Part shown: in pieces, positions 38,725-51,288 of the stretch
Layout of the letters: the number at the start of each line of letters is the position of its first letter
How positions within the stretch are numbered: the stretch's first letter is position 1
Assembly: GCF_029893325.1 (NCBI RefSeq)
Contig: NZ_JARXWL010000001.1
Span: 124,001-188,000, forward strand
Direction: 5' to 3'
Source of the DNA: Enterococcus sp. PF1-24
Lineage (GTDB): Bacteria > Bacillota > Bacilli > Lactobacillales > Enterococcaceae
DNA: 64,000 nt
Position numbers and translations under genes: made by a program
The notes under the pieces: model-generated
Told to the model about the DNA's origin: nothing
Databases searched by the model: none
Seen by the model: only the letters and a program-made list of their open reading frames with translations

Positions 38725-39735
38725 ATGACAGTAAAAGTTGGTATTAATGGATTTGGTCGAATTGGTCGCTTAGCCTTTCGCCGAATTAAAGAAGTTTCTG
38801 ATGATATTGAAGTGGTGGCGATTAATGATTTAACAAGCCCGACTGTTTTAGCGCAATTGCTGCAATTTGATTCTACTCATGGCAACTATCCCGGAAACGT
38901 AACAGCTACTGAGGACGCCATTATGGTTGATGGCAAAAAGACTCGCGTTTATGCAGAAGCTGATGCCAGTAAAATTCCTTGGGTAAAAGAAAACGGCGTT
39001 GATATCGTCTTAGAGTGTACTGGTTTTTATACTTCCGAAGAAAAAGCCCAAGCCCACTTAGCCGCTGGCGTTAAAAAAGTGGTGATTTCAGCTCCGGCTG
39101 GTGCAATGAAAACCATCGTTTATAATGTCAACTGTGATACGATTACTGCTGATGACAAAATTATTTCAGCCGGTTCTTGTACCACTAATTGCTTAGCGCC
39201 AATGGCTTATTTCTTAAATAATGAATTTGGAATTGAAGTGGGAACCATGACAACTGTTCACGCTTATACTTCTACCCAAATGTTATTAGATGGACCTGTG
39301 CGGGGTGGTAATTTACGAGCTGCACGTTCAGCGGCTGATAATATTATTCCTCATTCAACTGGTGCTGCCAAAGCAATCGGCTTAGTAATTCCTGAATTAA
39401 ATGGTAAATTACAAGGTCATGCACAACGGGTACCGGTAGTTGACGGTTCTTTAACCGAATTAGTTTCTATTTTGAAGAAAAAAGTAACGGTTGATGAAGT
39501 CAATGAAGCCATGAAAAAACATACGATTGACAATCCTTCCTTTGGTTATGATGATCGTCAAATCGTATCTAGTGATGTAATTGGTTCAACTTACGGTTCT
39601 ATTTTCGATCCTACTCAAACCGAAATTACTACCGCCGGCGATTACCAATTAGTAAAAACCGTTTCTTGGTATGATAATGAATATGGTTTTACCTGCCAAA
39701 TGATTCGCTTATTAGAAAAATTCGCTAATTTGTAG
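38725..39735 (+). CDS. gap: glyceraldehyde-3-phosphate dehydrogenase (NAD, glycolytic)
   Basis: Oxidises glyceraldehyde-3-phosphate in glycolysis. NAD-binding start [17 protein letters not shown]; active cysteine in [14 protein letters not shown] (about residue 152); His in [10 protein letters not shown]. Asp in AINDLTS points to NAD rather than NADP. At 336 residues it is standard. It stands alone, not in the usual cggR-gap-pgk operon, and its stop codon abuts a degenerate copy of the palindromic repeat. Confidence 0.96.
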   Translation: MTVKVGINGFGRIGRLAFRRIKEVSDDIEVVAINDLTSPTVLAQLLQFDSTHGNYPGNVTATEDAIMVDGKKTRVYAEADASKIPWVKENGVDIVLECTGFYTSEEKAQAHLAAGVKKVVISAPAGAMKTIVYNVNCDTITADDKIISAGSCTTNCLAPMAYFLNNEFGIEVGTMTTVHAYTSTQMLLDGPVRGGNLRAARSAADNIIPHSTGAAKAIGLVIPELNGKLQGHAQRVPVVDGSLTELVSILKKKVTVDEVNEAMKKHTIDNPSFGYDDRQIVSSDVIGSTYGSIFDPTQTEITTAGDYQLVKTVSWYDNEYGFTCQMIRLLEKFANL

Positions 39736-39835
39736 AAAAAAAGCGAAGATAGCTCTTTATTGCTCTCGACTAAAGTGCAAGAATAAAATTATAGCGACAT
39801 TTTCTGCCATGAATTTCTTCTTCACTTTAATAATA
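39735..39835. repeat. degenerate copy of the palindromic repeat after gap
   Basis: Starts with the same G, seven As and GCGAAG as units 1 and 2 and shares AAATTATAG, TTTTCTGCCA, GAATTT and CACTTTA. The core stem has decayed (GCGAC against GCCAT) and the right outer arm is replaced by the next terminator. Confidence 0.75.
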
Positions 39836-39882
39836 AAAACTCAGTTAGCTTTTGCGATAATTGCAAAAGTTAACTGAGTTTT
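39836..39882. terminator. bidirectional terminator between gap and the papain-like gene
   Basis: 20-base arms AAAACTCAGTTAGCTTTTGC and GCAAAAGTTAACTGAGTTTT pair with one mismatch around a 7-base loop. Confidence 0.88.
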
Positions 39883-39888
39883 GTTGCT

Positions 39889-40479
39889 TTATTTCGCTAA
39901 AATATCCATTGAAAACATTTTTTGTTCTTCTACCATTAAAGCTAATTGCTTTTCAAATAGTAATTCATCTAAAGTTCCTTCAAACAGACAAGTTAACTCA
40001 GGAACACTCATATAATCAGATGGACGCATTAAAGATGGCTCTTTTGGCAAATCAAGAATTTCATTTTTTTGTAAAATTTCACTAACGAATTGTGAACAAA
40101 AATAATGGGTTTTTCTTGGAAAAGCAAAGCCGAATTTACATAAAATTAAGCCAATAATACTATAACGATACATTTCTTCATTATGATACATCTTTTCTAC
40201 TTCACGTTTCGCTTGATGATACTTTTTCTTTGGCACTTTGATTTCATATAAAGCACAGGGCATCGCCGTACATTTTTCATAGTAGCCTTTTAACAAATTT
40301 TCCTTAATTAACCCAGCTGGTAATGGGTAATCAACTTTTTTTCGTGAAAAGCTATATAAAGAACCTAAATTCTTATCAAAAGAAATTGATGCGTGCGTAT
40401 ATTTATCGGCAGTCGCTAAATAAATCATTTTAGAAATATAAGTATCTGACCGTGTTAACAAAATAAAAATAGATTTCAA
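39889..40479 (-). CDS. YiiX/YebB-like permuted NlpC/P60 (papain-like) protein
   Basis: A 196-residue protein with the order His-then-Cys that marks circularly permuted NlpC/P60 enzymes: H29 in YTHASISF and C128 in YFCSQFVSEIL. It has no signal peptide, so it is probably cytoplasmic. The family includes amidases and acyltransferases of lipid or peptide substrates; the actual substrate is unknown. Translation starts at TTG 40479 with GGGGG 8 bases upstream. It is monocistronic between two terminators. Confidence 0.75.
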   Translation of the reverse strand: MKSIFILLTRSDTYISKMIYLATADKYTHASISFDKNLGSLYSFSRKKVDYPLPAGLIKENLLKGYYEKCTAMPCALYEIKVPKKKYHQAKREVEKMYHNEEMYRYSIIGLILCKFGFAFPRKTHYFCSQFVSEILQKNEILDLPKEPSLMRPSDYMSVPELTCLFEGTLDELLFEKQLALMVEEQKMFSMDILAK

Positions 40480-40535
40480 CTACTTATCCCCCAGCAACAA
40501 AATGTGAATCCTTTTGTTTACATTCTACCGAAATT

Positions 40536-40567
40536 ATGGGACTAAGGCAATAGTACCTTAGTCCCAT
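40536..40567 (-). terminator. terminator after dagK
   Basis: Perfect 12-bp stem ATGGGACTAAGG / CCTTAGTCCCAT with an 8-base loop. The T-run is weak. A related GGACTAAG sequence forms the tig terminator. Confidence 0.7.
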
Positions 40568-40615
40568 TTGCAAATTATAAAAATTTTGTTTAAGTTTCTG
40601 GGAAAGAATACCCCT

Positions 40616-41650
40616 TTATGAAACTTTGCCATCACCATCAATATCTTCGTAAGCTAAGCGTTCCACTTCTTTGACAAACTCTTTACTGGCTTCTTCATAG
40701 CTATTTTCTTGCTCGTCAATTCCAGTGATTGCTTCATCAGGAATCGCATCAGTATTAGCAAAAAATTCAATATGCTGTTGCAAATTTTCAAAATTCATCG
40801 GTGCATTGCCACCATATTCGCCATCTAAATTAATCATCATTGGCTTTTTGTTATCATAAGTTTTGGCAAAAAGCTTGGTTGTTTTCGTATAAATAATCCG
40901 CGGGTCTTTCACATGTTTGCCGCCATTAATCATTAAAGCAATCAAATGAGCAATTTCAAAAATATTAGCGGTTTTAACGATAATCAATGAAAATTTACCA
41001 TCATCCAATTTAGCATCTGGCACAATTTGTTCAAAACCACCCACTGAATTAGTTAACCCAACGAAAAACATAGAAGCATCGCCATCATATTCGCCATCAT
41101 CGTATTTTAAATACATTTTAATTGGCTTCACTCGTGGCAACATTTCTGCTCCCTTAACTAAATAAGCTAAGTAACCAAAAATACTTTTCAATTCAGACGG
41201 AACTTCATAGGTTAATTCAGTTAAATAGCCACCTGCTCCAATATTGATAAAATAATTTTCATTGGCTTTACCGATATCCATGCGAACGGTTTGCTGTTTT
41301 TTAATGACTTCAGCAGCTGCTTTAATATTATTGCGCGGAATTTTTAAGGCCCGGGCATAATCATTAGTTGTCCCCGCTGGAATGACCGCCATTTTAGGAC
41401 GCTTCTCTAAGGGTGCAATCCCATTAACGACTTCATTAATTGTTCCGTCACCACCGGCTGCAACTATTAAATCAAAACCAGCTTTAGCAGCTCGCGTAGC
41501 TTCATTTCTAGCTGAGTTTTCCTCTGGCGTAGTAGCATAAGCACTCGCTTCAAAGCCAGCTTCCTCTAAAGCCAACAAAATATCTGCTAAATTCTTTTTC
41601 AACAATTCTTTACCAGAAGTTGGATTATAAATGACACGTGCTTTCTTCAT
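40616..41650 (-). CDS. dagK: diacylglycerol kinase (DgkB type)
   Basis: Soluble lipid kinase that returns diacylglycerol to phosphatidic acid, needed when lipoteichoic acid synthesis releases diacylglycerol. The ATP site is NPTSG (9-13) with GGDGTINEVVNG (66-77), and LDDGKFSLIIV follows. It has 344 residues including a charged C-terminal tail. It begins 11 bp after gatB in the gat operon, the position dgkB has in Bacillus. Confidence 0.93.
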   Translation of the reverse strand: MKKARVIYNPTSGKELLKKNLADILLALEEAGFEASAYATTPEENSARNEATRAAKAGFDLIVAAGGDGTINEVVNGIAPLEKRPKMAVIPAGTTNDYARALKIPRNNIKAAAEVIKKQQTVRMDIGKANENYFINIGAGGYLTELTYEVPSELKSIFGYLAYLVKGAEMLPRVKPIKMYLKYDDGEYDGDASMFFVGLTNSVGGFEQIVPDAKLDDGKFSLIIVKTANIFEIAHLIALMINGGKHVKDPRIIYTKTTKLFAKTYDNKKPMMINLDGEYGGNAPMNFENLQQHIEFFANTDAIPDEAITGIDEQENSYEEASKEFVKEVERLAYEDIDGDGKVS

Positions 41651-41661
41651 TACTGTCCCTC

Positions 41662-43092
41662 TTATCTTTTTGCTAACTCTTCTTTTAGTAATTTATTAAC
41701 AATGCCTGGATTGGCTTGGCCTTTAGTGGCTTTCATAATCTGGCCTACTAAGAAACCAACCGCCCGGTCCTTTCCGTTTTTGAAATCTTCAACAGATTTT
41801 TCATTGTTATCTAAAATTTCATTAATAATTGGTAGCAATTGTGCTGGGTCAGATAATTGAACTAAACCTTTGGCTTCAACTACTTCTTTAGCAGCTCCGC
41901 CATTTTCGATTAATTCTTTAAAGACTTTTTTCGCCATTTTAGAACTAATTGTACCATCTTCAATTAAAGCAATCATTTCAGCTAAGTTTTGCGGTGTTAA
42001 TTTTGTTTCTTCTAGGGCTAATTTTTCACTGTTTAAATAAGCGGAAACTTCACCCATTAACCAGTTAGAAGCTTGTTTTGCATCGGCGCCAGCTTTTAAA
42101 GTATCTTCAAAGAAATCTGACATTTGTTTAGTTAAAGTTAGCACCATTGCATCATATTCAGGCAAACCAAGTTCGTTAATATAACGTTGACGACGTGAAG
42201 CCGGCATTTCTGGTAAGCTAGCACGAACCTTTTCAATCCACTCATCTGCAATTACAAATTTGGGAATATCTGGCTCTGGGAAATAACGATAATCACTAGA
42301 GCCTTCTTTAACCCGCATCAAAATAGTTTTGTTAGTTGTTTCATCAAAACGGCGAGTTTCTTGTTCTATTACACCACCAGAAAGTAAAACTTTCGCTTGG
42401 CGAATTTCTTCAAAAGCTAAACCTTTTTTGACAAAAGTCATTGAGTTTAAGTTTTTCAGTTCAGTTTTAGTACCAAATTCTTCTTGACCATAAGGACGTA
42501 AAGAAATATTGGCATCACAACGCATGGAACCTTCTTCCATTTTCACATCACTAACATCCGTAAATTGTACGATTGAGCGTAAAGCTTCTAAATAAGCATA
42601 AGCTTCTTCAGGGGAACGCATATCAGCTTCTGATACGATTTCGATTAACGGTGTACCTTGACGGTTTAAATCCACATAAGAATAACCACCGATACCATGC
42701 ATATTTTTACCAGCATCTTCTTCTAAATGCACCCGTTCAATGCGGATTTTCTTTTTCTTACCTTCTACTTCAATTTCAATCCAGCCATCATGACCAATCG
42801 GTTGATCAAACTGAGAAATTTGATAAGCTTTGGGATTATCAGGATAAAAATAGTTTTTACGGTCAAAATGTGTATCTTTAGAAATTTCACAATTTAAAGC
42901 TAACGCTGCCCGCATACCAAATTCAATGGCTGCTTTATTCATTACGGGTAAAACACCTGGGTAGCCCCAGTCAATGACGTTGGTGTTGCTATTAGGTTCT
43001 GCACCAAAATGAGCTGGCGCTGGTGAAAAGATTTTTGAATTAGTTTTTAATTCTACATGGACTTCCAATCCAATGACTGTTTCAAAATTCAT
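41662..43092 (-). CDS. gatB: aspartyl/glutamyl-tRNA(Asn/Gln) amidotransferase subunit B
   Basis: Binds the mischarged tRNA and activates it for transamidation. N-terminus [20 protein letters not shown], the phosphotransfer motif [16 protein letters not shown], and a C-terminal YqeY-like tail domain. The 476 residues are standard. The start overlaps the gatA stop by one base. Confidence 0.96.
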   Translation of the reverse strand: MNFETVIGLEVHVELKTNSKIFSPAPAHFGAEPNSNTNVIDWGYPGVLPVMNKAAIEFGMRAALALNCEISKDTHFDRKNYFYPDNPKAYQISQFDQPIGHDGWIEIEVEGKKKKIRIERVHLEEDAGKNMHGIGGYSYVDLNRQGTPLIEIVSEADMRSPEEAYAYLEALRSIVQFTDVSDVKMEEGSMRCDANISLRPYGQEEFGTKTELKNLNSMTFVKKGLAFEEIRQAKVLLSGGVIEQETRRFDETTNKTILMRVKEGSSDYRYFPEPDIPKFVIADEWIEKVRASLPEMPASRRQRYINELGLPEYDAMVLTLTKQMSDFFEDTLKAGADAKQASNWLMGEVSAYLNSEKLALEETKLTPQNLAEMIALIEDGTISSKMAKKVFKELIENGGAAKEVVEAKGLVQLSDPAQLLPIINEILDNNEKSVEDFKNGKDRAVGFLVGQIMKATKGQANPGIVNKLLKEELAKR

Positions 43093-44561
43093 TAGGCATT
43101 CCCTCCTAAAATCACAGGTTTTTGTTTATGGAAATCTGTTGCTTGTTCAAAAGCATAAGCAGCTTGATACATTGTTGCTTCATCAAAGTGTTTACCAATC
43201 AATTGTAAACCCACCGGTAAGCCTTCAGAAAAACCAGCTGGAATTGACATTCCTGGCAAACCAGCTAAGTTAACTGGAATGGTTAAAAGATCACTCATAT
43301 ACATCGAAATCGGATCATTGATATTTTCACCGATACCAAAAGCAACCGTTGGTGAAGCAGGCCCAATAATCAAATCATAATCCGCAAAGACTTTTTGGAA
43401 ATCTTCCATAATTAAAGTCCGTACTTGACCGGCTTTTTTAAAGTAAGCATCATAGTAGCCGGCACTTAAAGAGAACGTCCCTAACATAATCCGGCGTTTC
43501 ACTTCTAAGCCAAAGCCTTCACTACGAGAGTTTACGTAAACATCTTCAAGATTTTTAACATTTTCAGAACGATAGCCATAACGAATACCGTCAAAACGTT
43601 GTAAGTTTGAGCTTGCTTCAGAAGAAGCGATGATATAATAAACAGCTACCCCATATTTTGAATGTGGTAAACTAACTTCTTCCACTGTTGCCCCTAAAGC
43701 TTTGAAAGTTTCTGCCGCTTTTAAGACAGCTGCTTTAACATCTGCATGAACGCCTTCTCCTAAATATTCTTTAGGTAAAGCAATCTTCATGCCTTTAATT
43801 TCACCAGTTAAACCAGCAGTAAAATCTGGTACAGTTTCACCAGCAGAAGTGCCGTCTTTAGCATCATAACCACTGATTGCATTTAAAGTTAACGCATTAT
43901 CAGTAACAGTACGAGTTAACGGGCCAATTTGATCCAAAGAAGAACCAAAAGCGATTAAGCCAAAACGAGAAACCCGACCATAAGTTGGTTTCATACCGAC
44001 AATCCCGTTAAAAGCTGCAGGTTGACGAATACTACCACCAGTATCTGTTCCTAATGAAACTGGAATTTGACCAGCGGCCACAGCTGCAGCTGAACCACCA
44101 GAAGAACCGCCAGGAACTTTACTATAATCCCAAGCATTTTTAGTTTTCTTGAAATAAGAAGTTTCGGTACTTCCTCCCATGGCAAATTCATCCATGTTTA
44201 ATTTACCAATTGGAATCATATCTGCTTGGTACACTTTATCCATAACTGTTGCATCATAAACAGGATTAAAGTTATATAAAATTTTAGAAGCTGCGGTAGT
44301 TAAAATATCTTTAGTTACAATATTATCTTTAATACCAATTGGTAAACCAGCTAAAACGTTGGCTTCATCAATGCCTTTAGCATCCATGTTTTTAGCAAGT
44401 TCCATAGCTTTATCTTCACAAACTGTGATAAAAGCGTCAACTTCTGGTTCAGTTTCTTTAATTCGTGCTAAAGTCGCTGCAGTTACATCTTGAGAAGTTA
44501 CTTCTTTAGAAACTAATAAATTGTGTAATTCAACTAAAGACTTATCATATAATTTTTCCAT
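43092..44561 (-). CDS. gatA: aspartyl/glutamyl-tRNA(Asn/Gln) amidotransferase subunit A
   Basis: Amidase that frees ammonia from glutamine and passes it to GatB. The amidase signature triad is K78 (GIKDN), S153 ([10 protein letters not shown]) and S177 ([10 protein letters not shown]). At 489 residues it is full length. It overlaps gatC and gatB by one base each, so the three subunits are coupled. Presence of the complex implies glutamyl-tRNA(Gln) is made indirectly. Confidence 0.97.
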   Translation of the reverse strand: MEKLYDKSLVELHNLLVSKEVTSQDVTAATLARIKETEPEVDAFITVCEDKAMELAKNMDAKGIDEANVLAGLPIGIKDNIVTKDILTTAASKILYNFNPVYDATVMDKVYQADMIPIGKLNMDEFAMGGSTETSYFKKTKNAWDYSKVPGGSSGGSAAAVAAGQIPVSLGTDTGGSIRQPAAFNGIVGMKPTYGRVSRFGLIAFGSSLDQIGPLTRTVTDNALTLNAISGYDAKDGTSAGETVPDFTAGLTGEIKGMKIALPKEYLGEGVHADVKAAVLKAAETFKALGATVEEVSLPHSKYGVAVYYIIASSEASSNLQRFDGIRYGYRSENVKNLEDVYVNSRSEGFGLEVKRRIMLGTFSLSAGYYDAYFKKAGQVRTLIMEDFQKVFADYDLIIGPASPTVAFGIGENINDPISMYMSDLLTIPVNLAGLPGMSIPAGFSEGLPVGLQLIGKHFDEATMYQAAYAFEQATDFHKQKPVILGGNA

Positions 44562-44866
44562 TATGCACCAGCCTCCCCGTTATCAATAATTGCTGGTACT
44601 TTAATATAACCATCTTCTGATTCAGGAACGTTGCGCATTAATTCATCGCGATTCCAACCGTCAGCAGCTACATCTTCCCGCATCACATTAATTGCTTGCG
44701 CAACATTAGAAGTAAAAGGCACGCCTTCGGTATCTACCTCTTCTAATAATTCAACCATATCAATAATTTTGCCTAATTGCTCAGTAAAACCATGCAATTC
44801 ATCTTGGCTAAAAGAAAGTTTTGCTAATTTAGCTACGTGTTTAACTTGTTCTTCGCTAATTGCCAT
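44561..44866 (-). CDS. gatC: aspartyl/glutamyl-tRNA(Asn/Gln) amidotransferase subunit C
   Basis: Small linker subunit (101 residues) that stabilises GatAB. Typical segments are [16 protein letters not shown] and [21 protein letters not shown] follows AAAGGAG. It is first in gatCAB-dagK. Upstream, 44867-45058 is AT-rich with a TATGATAAAAT box that may be its -10. Confidence 0.95.
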   Translation of the reverse strand: MAISEEQVKHVAKLAKLSFSQDELHGFTEQLGKIIDMVELLEEVDTEGVPFTSNVAQAINVMREDVAADGWNRDELMRNVPESEDGYIKVPAIIDNGEAGA

Positions 44867-45058
44867 TCACTTTGACTCCTTTTCTATTTTAACTTTTGCT
44901 GTTATTCAACCATTAAAATTTATTTCTCCCTATTTTATCATATTTTTCTAGTTTTTCTGTAATAATTCAGGGAATTTTTCCGGTTTTTTTATAAAATTAT
45001 ATTTTTATCTCATGACGATGTTACTAATTAAGCTCTTTGCTACTTATTTTACTGTCAA

Positions 45059-47101
<2,043 letters not shown>

Positions 47102-49366
47102 TTATATTTTTTCAATTGGTGCAAAAGCAGCTAAAACTCGCTTAATACCTTGTTCCGGAAAAGCAATATCTAATTCGATATCTTTAGCTGTGCCACCAAG
47201 CCGCACAACCGTGCCGATTCCCCACTTTTTATGCTTCACTTTACTACCGACTTGCCAATCAGCATTTTCGCCACCCGTGGCTATCTTACTTGTCGTTGCT
47301 GGTTTAGCAGGCGTAGCAAAACTAGTTGTTTTTGCAACATTGTTTTCTTTAAAGACTCGTGGATTAAAGGTTTGTGCCGGCGCAGTTGTTGTAAAAGCTT
47401 GACCGAAGTTTTCTAACAAGTCCTCATCAATTTCATCAATAAAGCGGGAAGGCCGATTATACTGGGTACGACCATATAAAGTCCGGCTATAAGCATTGGT
47501 TAAGTATAACTTTTCTTCCGCACGGGTGATCCCCACATACGCTAAACGGCGTTCTTCTTCCAATTCGCTTTCTTCTAACATCGCTCGTGAAAGTGGGAAA
47601 ACACCATTCTCCATACCAATCAAGAAAACAATCGGAAACTCAAGGCCTTTAGCAGCATGTAAAGTCATTAAAGTAACTTGGGATGTTTCTTCTTCTAAAG
47701 TATCTAAATCAGAAACTAGCGCTAAATCTGTTAAAAAGGTCGTCAGTTTATTTTCATCGGTTATTTCAGCATCGGCTTCTTTTTGTGCTTCAAATTGTTT
47801 ATCAAATTCTTTCGTCACTGATAAAAACTCTTCTAAGTTTTCTAAACGAGTTTGGGATTCTAAATTATTTTGCAAAACTAATTCAGCTCGATAACCACTG
47901 CGCTCTAAAGTTTCTTCAACTAATTCAGTCATGGATAAATAAGGAATCATTTTAGTGATTTGTTGAATCATTTCATAAAAACCAGCTAATTCTCGCCCCG
48001 CTTTACCGCTAATATTCGCTAGTAAACTTTGCCCGGCTGCTTCTAATAAAGAATAATCTTGAAATTCGGCAAAATTACGTAACTTTTCAACGGAACTTGG
48101 TCCGATTCCCCGTTTAGGTACATTGATAATTCTTTCAAAACTCAAAGAGTCTTGCGGGTTTGCCATAATCGTTAAATAAGCCAAAATATCCTTAATTTCT
48201 TTACGATCATAGAATTTGTGGCCTCCTACCATCTTATAAGGCATATTAGCTTTCAGTAAAGTTTCTTCAATCACCCGTGACTGCGCATTGGTACGATATA
48301 ATACCGCAAAATCACCGTACCCTCGTTGATTTTCTTGCATTTCTTTTTGAATTTGACCAACAATAAAGCGAGTTTCATCCCGTTCATCTTCCCCGCGGTA
48401 ATAAATGATTTTTTCCCCGGGTTCATTTTCGGTCCATAAATCTTTTTTCTTACGGTTACGATTATTTTCAATTACTTGATTGGCAGCTTTTAAAATATTT
48501 TGGGTTGAGCGATAATTTTGCTCTAACAAAATTACGGCAGCCTCAGGATAATCTTTTTCAAAATCTAAAATATTTTGCATATCTGCGCCACGCCAGCCAT
48601 AAATACTTTGATCTGCATCCCCAACTACGCAAAGATTTTTAAAGCGATCTGCTAATAAATTAACTAAAGTATATTGCGCGTGGTTCGTATCTTGATATTC
48701 ATCCACATGAATATAGCGGAATTTATTTTGATAATAACTCAAAACTTCCGGTTTTTCTTCAAACAAACGAATCGTTAACATAATTAAATCGTCAAAATCC
48801 ATCGCTTGATTGCCTAACAGCTCTTGTTGATAGCGGGTATAACATTTCGCCACCACTTCATCGTAATAACTACCAGCTAATTGACTAAAAACTTTCGGAG
48901 TATGCAAGCTATTCTTAGCGTTGCTAATTGTCCCTAAAATACTGCGAGCATCATATTTTTTCGGATCAATATTTAATTCTTTCAAAATCCGTTTCATTAA
49001 AGTTTGCTGTTCAGAAGGATCCACAATCGTAAAATTACGATTATAGCCAATATGATCCACATCTCTTCGCAAAATTCTAACGCACATGGAGTGAAAAGTT
49101 GATACCCAAACATCTTCGCCACCATGACTCAAGATGCGATTCACCCGCTCTTTCATTTCTTTGGCAGCTTTATTAGTAAAAGTAATCGCTAAAATATTCC
49201 AGGGATTAATTTCTTTTTCTTCTATTAAAAAAGCAATTCGGTGAGTTAAGACCCGTGTCTTACCACTACCAGCGCCAGCCATTAAAAGTAATGGTCCTTC
49301 TGTATGTAAAACCGCATCTTTTTGGCGCGGATTCATTCCTTGCAACAATTCTTGTGTGGAAGCCAT
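47102..49366 (-). CDS. pcrA: ATP-dependent DNA helicase PcrA
   Basis: UvrD-family 3'-5' helicase for repair and plasmid replication. Motif [18 protein letters not shown], motif [24 protein letters not shown], and [15 protein letters not shown] are all present. The C-terminal Tudor-like segment [18 protein letters not shown] binds RNA polymerase in relatives. At 754 residues it is standard. The pcrA-ligA pair is conserved. Confidence 0.96.
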   Translation of the reverse strand: MASTQELLQGMNPRQKDAVLHTEGPLLLMAGAGSGKTRVLTHRIAFLIEEKEINPWNILAITFTNKAAKEMKERVNRILSHGGEDVWVSTFHSMCVRILRRDVDHIGYNRNFTIVDPSEQQTLMKRILKELNIDPKKYDARSILGTISNAKNSLHTPKVFSQLAGSYYDEVVAKCYTRYQQELLGNQAMDFDDLIMLTIRLFEEKPEVLSYYQNKFRYIHVDEYQDTNHAQYTLVNLLADRFKNLCVVGDADQSIYGWRGADMQNILDFEKDYPEAAVILLEQNYRSTQNILKAANQVIENNRNRKKKDLWTENEPGEKIIYYRGEDERDETRFIVGQIQKEMQENQRGYGDFAVLYRTNAQSRVIEETLLKANMPYKMVGGHKFYDRKEIKDILAYLTIMANPQDSLSFERIINVPKRGIGPSSVEKLRNFAEFQDYSLLEAAGQSLLANISGKAGRELAGFYEMIQQITKMIPYLSMTELVEETLERSGYRAELVLQNNLESQTRLENLEEFLSVTKEFDKQFEAQKEADAEITDENKLTTFLTDLALVSDLDTLEEETSQVTLMTLHAAKGLEFPIVFLIGMENGVFPLSRAMLEESELEEERRLAYVGITRAEEKLYLTNAYSRTLYGRTQYNRPSRFIDEIDEDLLENFGQAFTTTAPAQTFNPRVFKENNVAKTTSFATPAKPATTSKIATGGENADWQVGSKVKHKKWGIGTVVRLGGTAKDIELDIAFPEQGIKRVLAAFAPIEKI

Positions 49367-49399
49367 GAAAAACGTCCTTTCTTCTTTTCAATCTTTTCT

Positions 49400-49408
49400 A
49401 TTATAGCA
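49400..49408 (-). promoter_or_regulatory. extended -10 promoter of pcrA
   Basis: TGCTATAAT on the minus strand, 34 bp upstream of the pcrA start, matches the extended -10 pattern TGNTATAAT. No strong -35 is needed for this type. Confidence 0.5.
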
Positions 49409-49473
49409 AGATTGCTACAATAATTAAAGGTCATAGCAAAACTTATGTTCTAAAAAAACACCCCACTCAAAAA

Positions 49474-49515
49474 AATGTTTTTGAATGATGTAAAATCAAC
49501 AAGCGAATGTTTTTG
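49474..49515 (+). promoter_or_regulatory. repeated AATGTTTTTG, possible FruR operators
   Basis: AATGTTTTTG occurs at 49474-49483 and 49506-49515, 32 bp (three helical turns) apart, just upstream of the fruR promoter. Spacing on one face of the helix suggests a regulator; FruR itself is the obvious candidate. Confidence 0.35.
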
Positions 49516-49536
49516 GACGTTTTCTACCGTTTTTTG

Positions 49537-49565
49537 TTGATTTATAAAGTAAATCATGCTATGAT
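49537..49565 (+). promoter_or_regulatory. fruRKA promoter
   Basis: TTGATT (49537-49542) and TATGAT (49560-49565) with exactly 17 bp between, ending 22 bp before the fruR start. Confidence 0.65.
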
Positions 49566-49587
49566 ACTTTATGAGGAGGCGGTGCAA

Positions 49588-50355
49588 ATGCTTACAGAGG
49601 AACGTCGTGAAAGAATTTTACAACTTTTAACAACACAGACAATCGTTAAAACTCAAGATTTAATGCAGCAACTAGATGCTTCAGAGTCCACTATTCGTAG
49701 AGATTTACAAGAATTAGAGAATGAAGGTTTACTGGAACGTGTTCATGGTGGTGCTAAAATCAATCAAAAACTAGCTTTTGAACTAAATATGCAAGATAAA
49801 TCTTCCAAAAACAGTCAAGAGAAGAAAAAAATCGCTCAACTAGCCGTCGCAGAAATTCATGAAGGTGATGTCATCTACTTAGATGCTGGCTCAACCACGC
49901 TAGAAATGATTCCCTTGCTACAAGGAAAACAAATTACGGTTGTTACTAATTCTGTTGGCCACGCCGCTCAATTAGTCAATTTGAACATCCCCACTATGAT
50001 TTTAGGTGGCAATATTAAGTTAACAACGGATGCAGTTTTAGGTACAACTGCCATTCAACAGTTAAAACAACTACGCTTTAATAAAGCTTTTTTAGGCATG
50101 AACGGCGCTGATAGTCAATTTGGCTTTAGTACCCCTGACCCTGAAGAAGCTGCTGTGAAACGGGAAGCTATGGAAGCTTCTAAAAAATCTTATGTTTTAA
50201 TTGATGCCACTAAATTTAATACCATTACCTTTACTAAAGTTTTAGATTTAGAGTCAGCGACTATTTTAACAGACTATTGTCCACCAGAATATTTAGCAAC
50301 TTTTGCAGCCACTACTACAATTAAAGAAGCTAATTCAGTGGAAGGAGGAAAATAA
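49588..50355 (+). CDS. fruR: DeoR-family transcriptional repressor of the fructose operon
   Basis: DNA-binding repressor that senses fructose-1-phosphate in relatives. The N-terminal helix-turn-helix is VKTQDLMQQLDASESTIRRD, followed by the DeoR effector domain (DAGSTTLEMIPLL). An upstream ATG at 49507 would lie in the promoter; the ATG at 49588 after GAGGAGG gives 255 residues and the family start MLTEERRERIL. The stop codon is directly followed by the fruK start. Confidence 0.94.
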   Translation: MLTEERRERILQLLTTQTIVKTQDLMQQLDASESTIRRDLQELENEGLLERVHGGAKINQKLAFELNMQDKSSKNSQEKKKIAQLAVAEIHEGDVIYLDAGSTTLEMIPLLQGKQITVVTNSVGHAAQLVNLNIPTMILGGNIKLTTDAVLGTTAIQQLKQLRFNKAFLGMNGADSQFGFSTPDPEEAAVKREAMEASKKSYVLIDATKFNTITFTKVLDLESATILTDYCPPEYLATFAATTTIKEANSVEGGK

Positions 50356-51267
50356 ATGATTTATACCTTAACCCTAAATCCTTCGATTGACTTTATTGTT
50401 CATGTGAAAGATTTGCAATTAGGGGAACTCAATCGCATGGAAAAAGATTTCAAATTACCTGGCGGAAAAGGTATTAACGTTTCGCGAATTTTAAGTAGAA
50501 TGGGGATTGCTTCAACCGCTCTAGGTTTTTTAGGCGGCTTTACTGGTGATTTCATTCATGATTGGTTAGTTCAAGAAAAAATCAATACTGACTTTACAAA
50601 AGTTCAAGCCGACACTCGCATTAATATTAAATTGAAATCAGCAGCTGAAACGGAAATAAATGGTTTAGGCCCAACTATTTCTGAAGCTGAAATTCAAAAT
50701 TTAAAAGCTAGCTTAGCTAAAATTACTAAAGACGATATTGTCGTTTTATCAGGCAGTTATCCAAGTAGTTTACCGCAATTTTTTTATCAAAGCTTAATTG
50801 AAATCATTAAAGAAAAGCAAGCTACCTTTGTCATTGATACTACGGGTAAAGATTTGCAGGCGGTTCTCCCCTCACAACCTTTATTAATTAAACCGAACAC
50901 TCAGGAGTTAGCCGAATTATATCAAACAACTTTAACAACGATTGCTGACATTATTCCTTATGGTCAAAAATTATTAAAAGCTGGCGCGCAAAATGCCATT
51001 ATTTCAATGGCTGGTGATGGCGCATTGCTTTTTACCCCAAACGGAACTTATCAAGCGAATGTGTTAAAAGGAACCGTTAAAAATTCCGTGGGTGCTGGCG
51101 ATTCAATGATTGCCGGATTTATTGGTAGCTATTCCCTTAATCAAAATCCAGTCGAAGCTTTTCGCTGGGGCGTAGCCTGTGGTAGTGCTACCGCCTTTTC
51201 TGACGATTTAGCCACGGCTACTTTTATCGAAGAATTATTACCAAAAGTTGAAATTACTAAACTTTAA
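50356..51267 (+). CDS. fruK: 1-phosphofructokinase
   Basis: PfkB-family kinase turning fructose-1-phosphate into fructose-1,6-bisphosphate. Signatures are LPGGKGINVSRILSRMG and the ATP/catalytic NSVGAGDSMIAGFIG near residue 250. The 303 residues are usual. It starts on the base after the fruR stop (TAAATG), with AAGGAGG inside the end of fruR. Confidence 0.95.
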   Translation: MIYTLTLNPSIDFIVHVKDLQLGELNRMEKDFKLPGGKGINVSRILSRMGIASTALGFLGGFTGDFIHDWLVQEKINTDFTKVQADTRINIKLKSAAETEINGLGPTISEAEIQNLKASLAKITKDDIVVLSGSYPSSLPQFFYQSLIEIIKEKQATFVIDTTGKDLQAVLPSQPLLIKPNTQELAELYQTTLTTIADIIPYGQKLLKAGAQNAIISMAGDGALLFTPNGTYQANVLKGTVKNSVGAGDSMIAGFIGSYSLNQNPVEAFRWGVACGSATAFSDDLATATFIEELLPKVEITKL

Positions 51268-51288
51268 TGAAAAAAGGAGGAAAATAAA

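Noticed and set aside
47102-47894. Several plus-strand frames antisense to pcrA
   Set aside because: Mirror frames of a conserved helicase gene without start signals.
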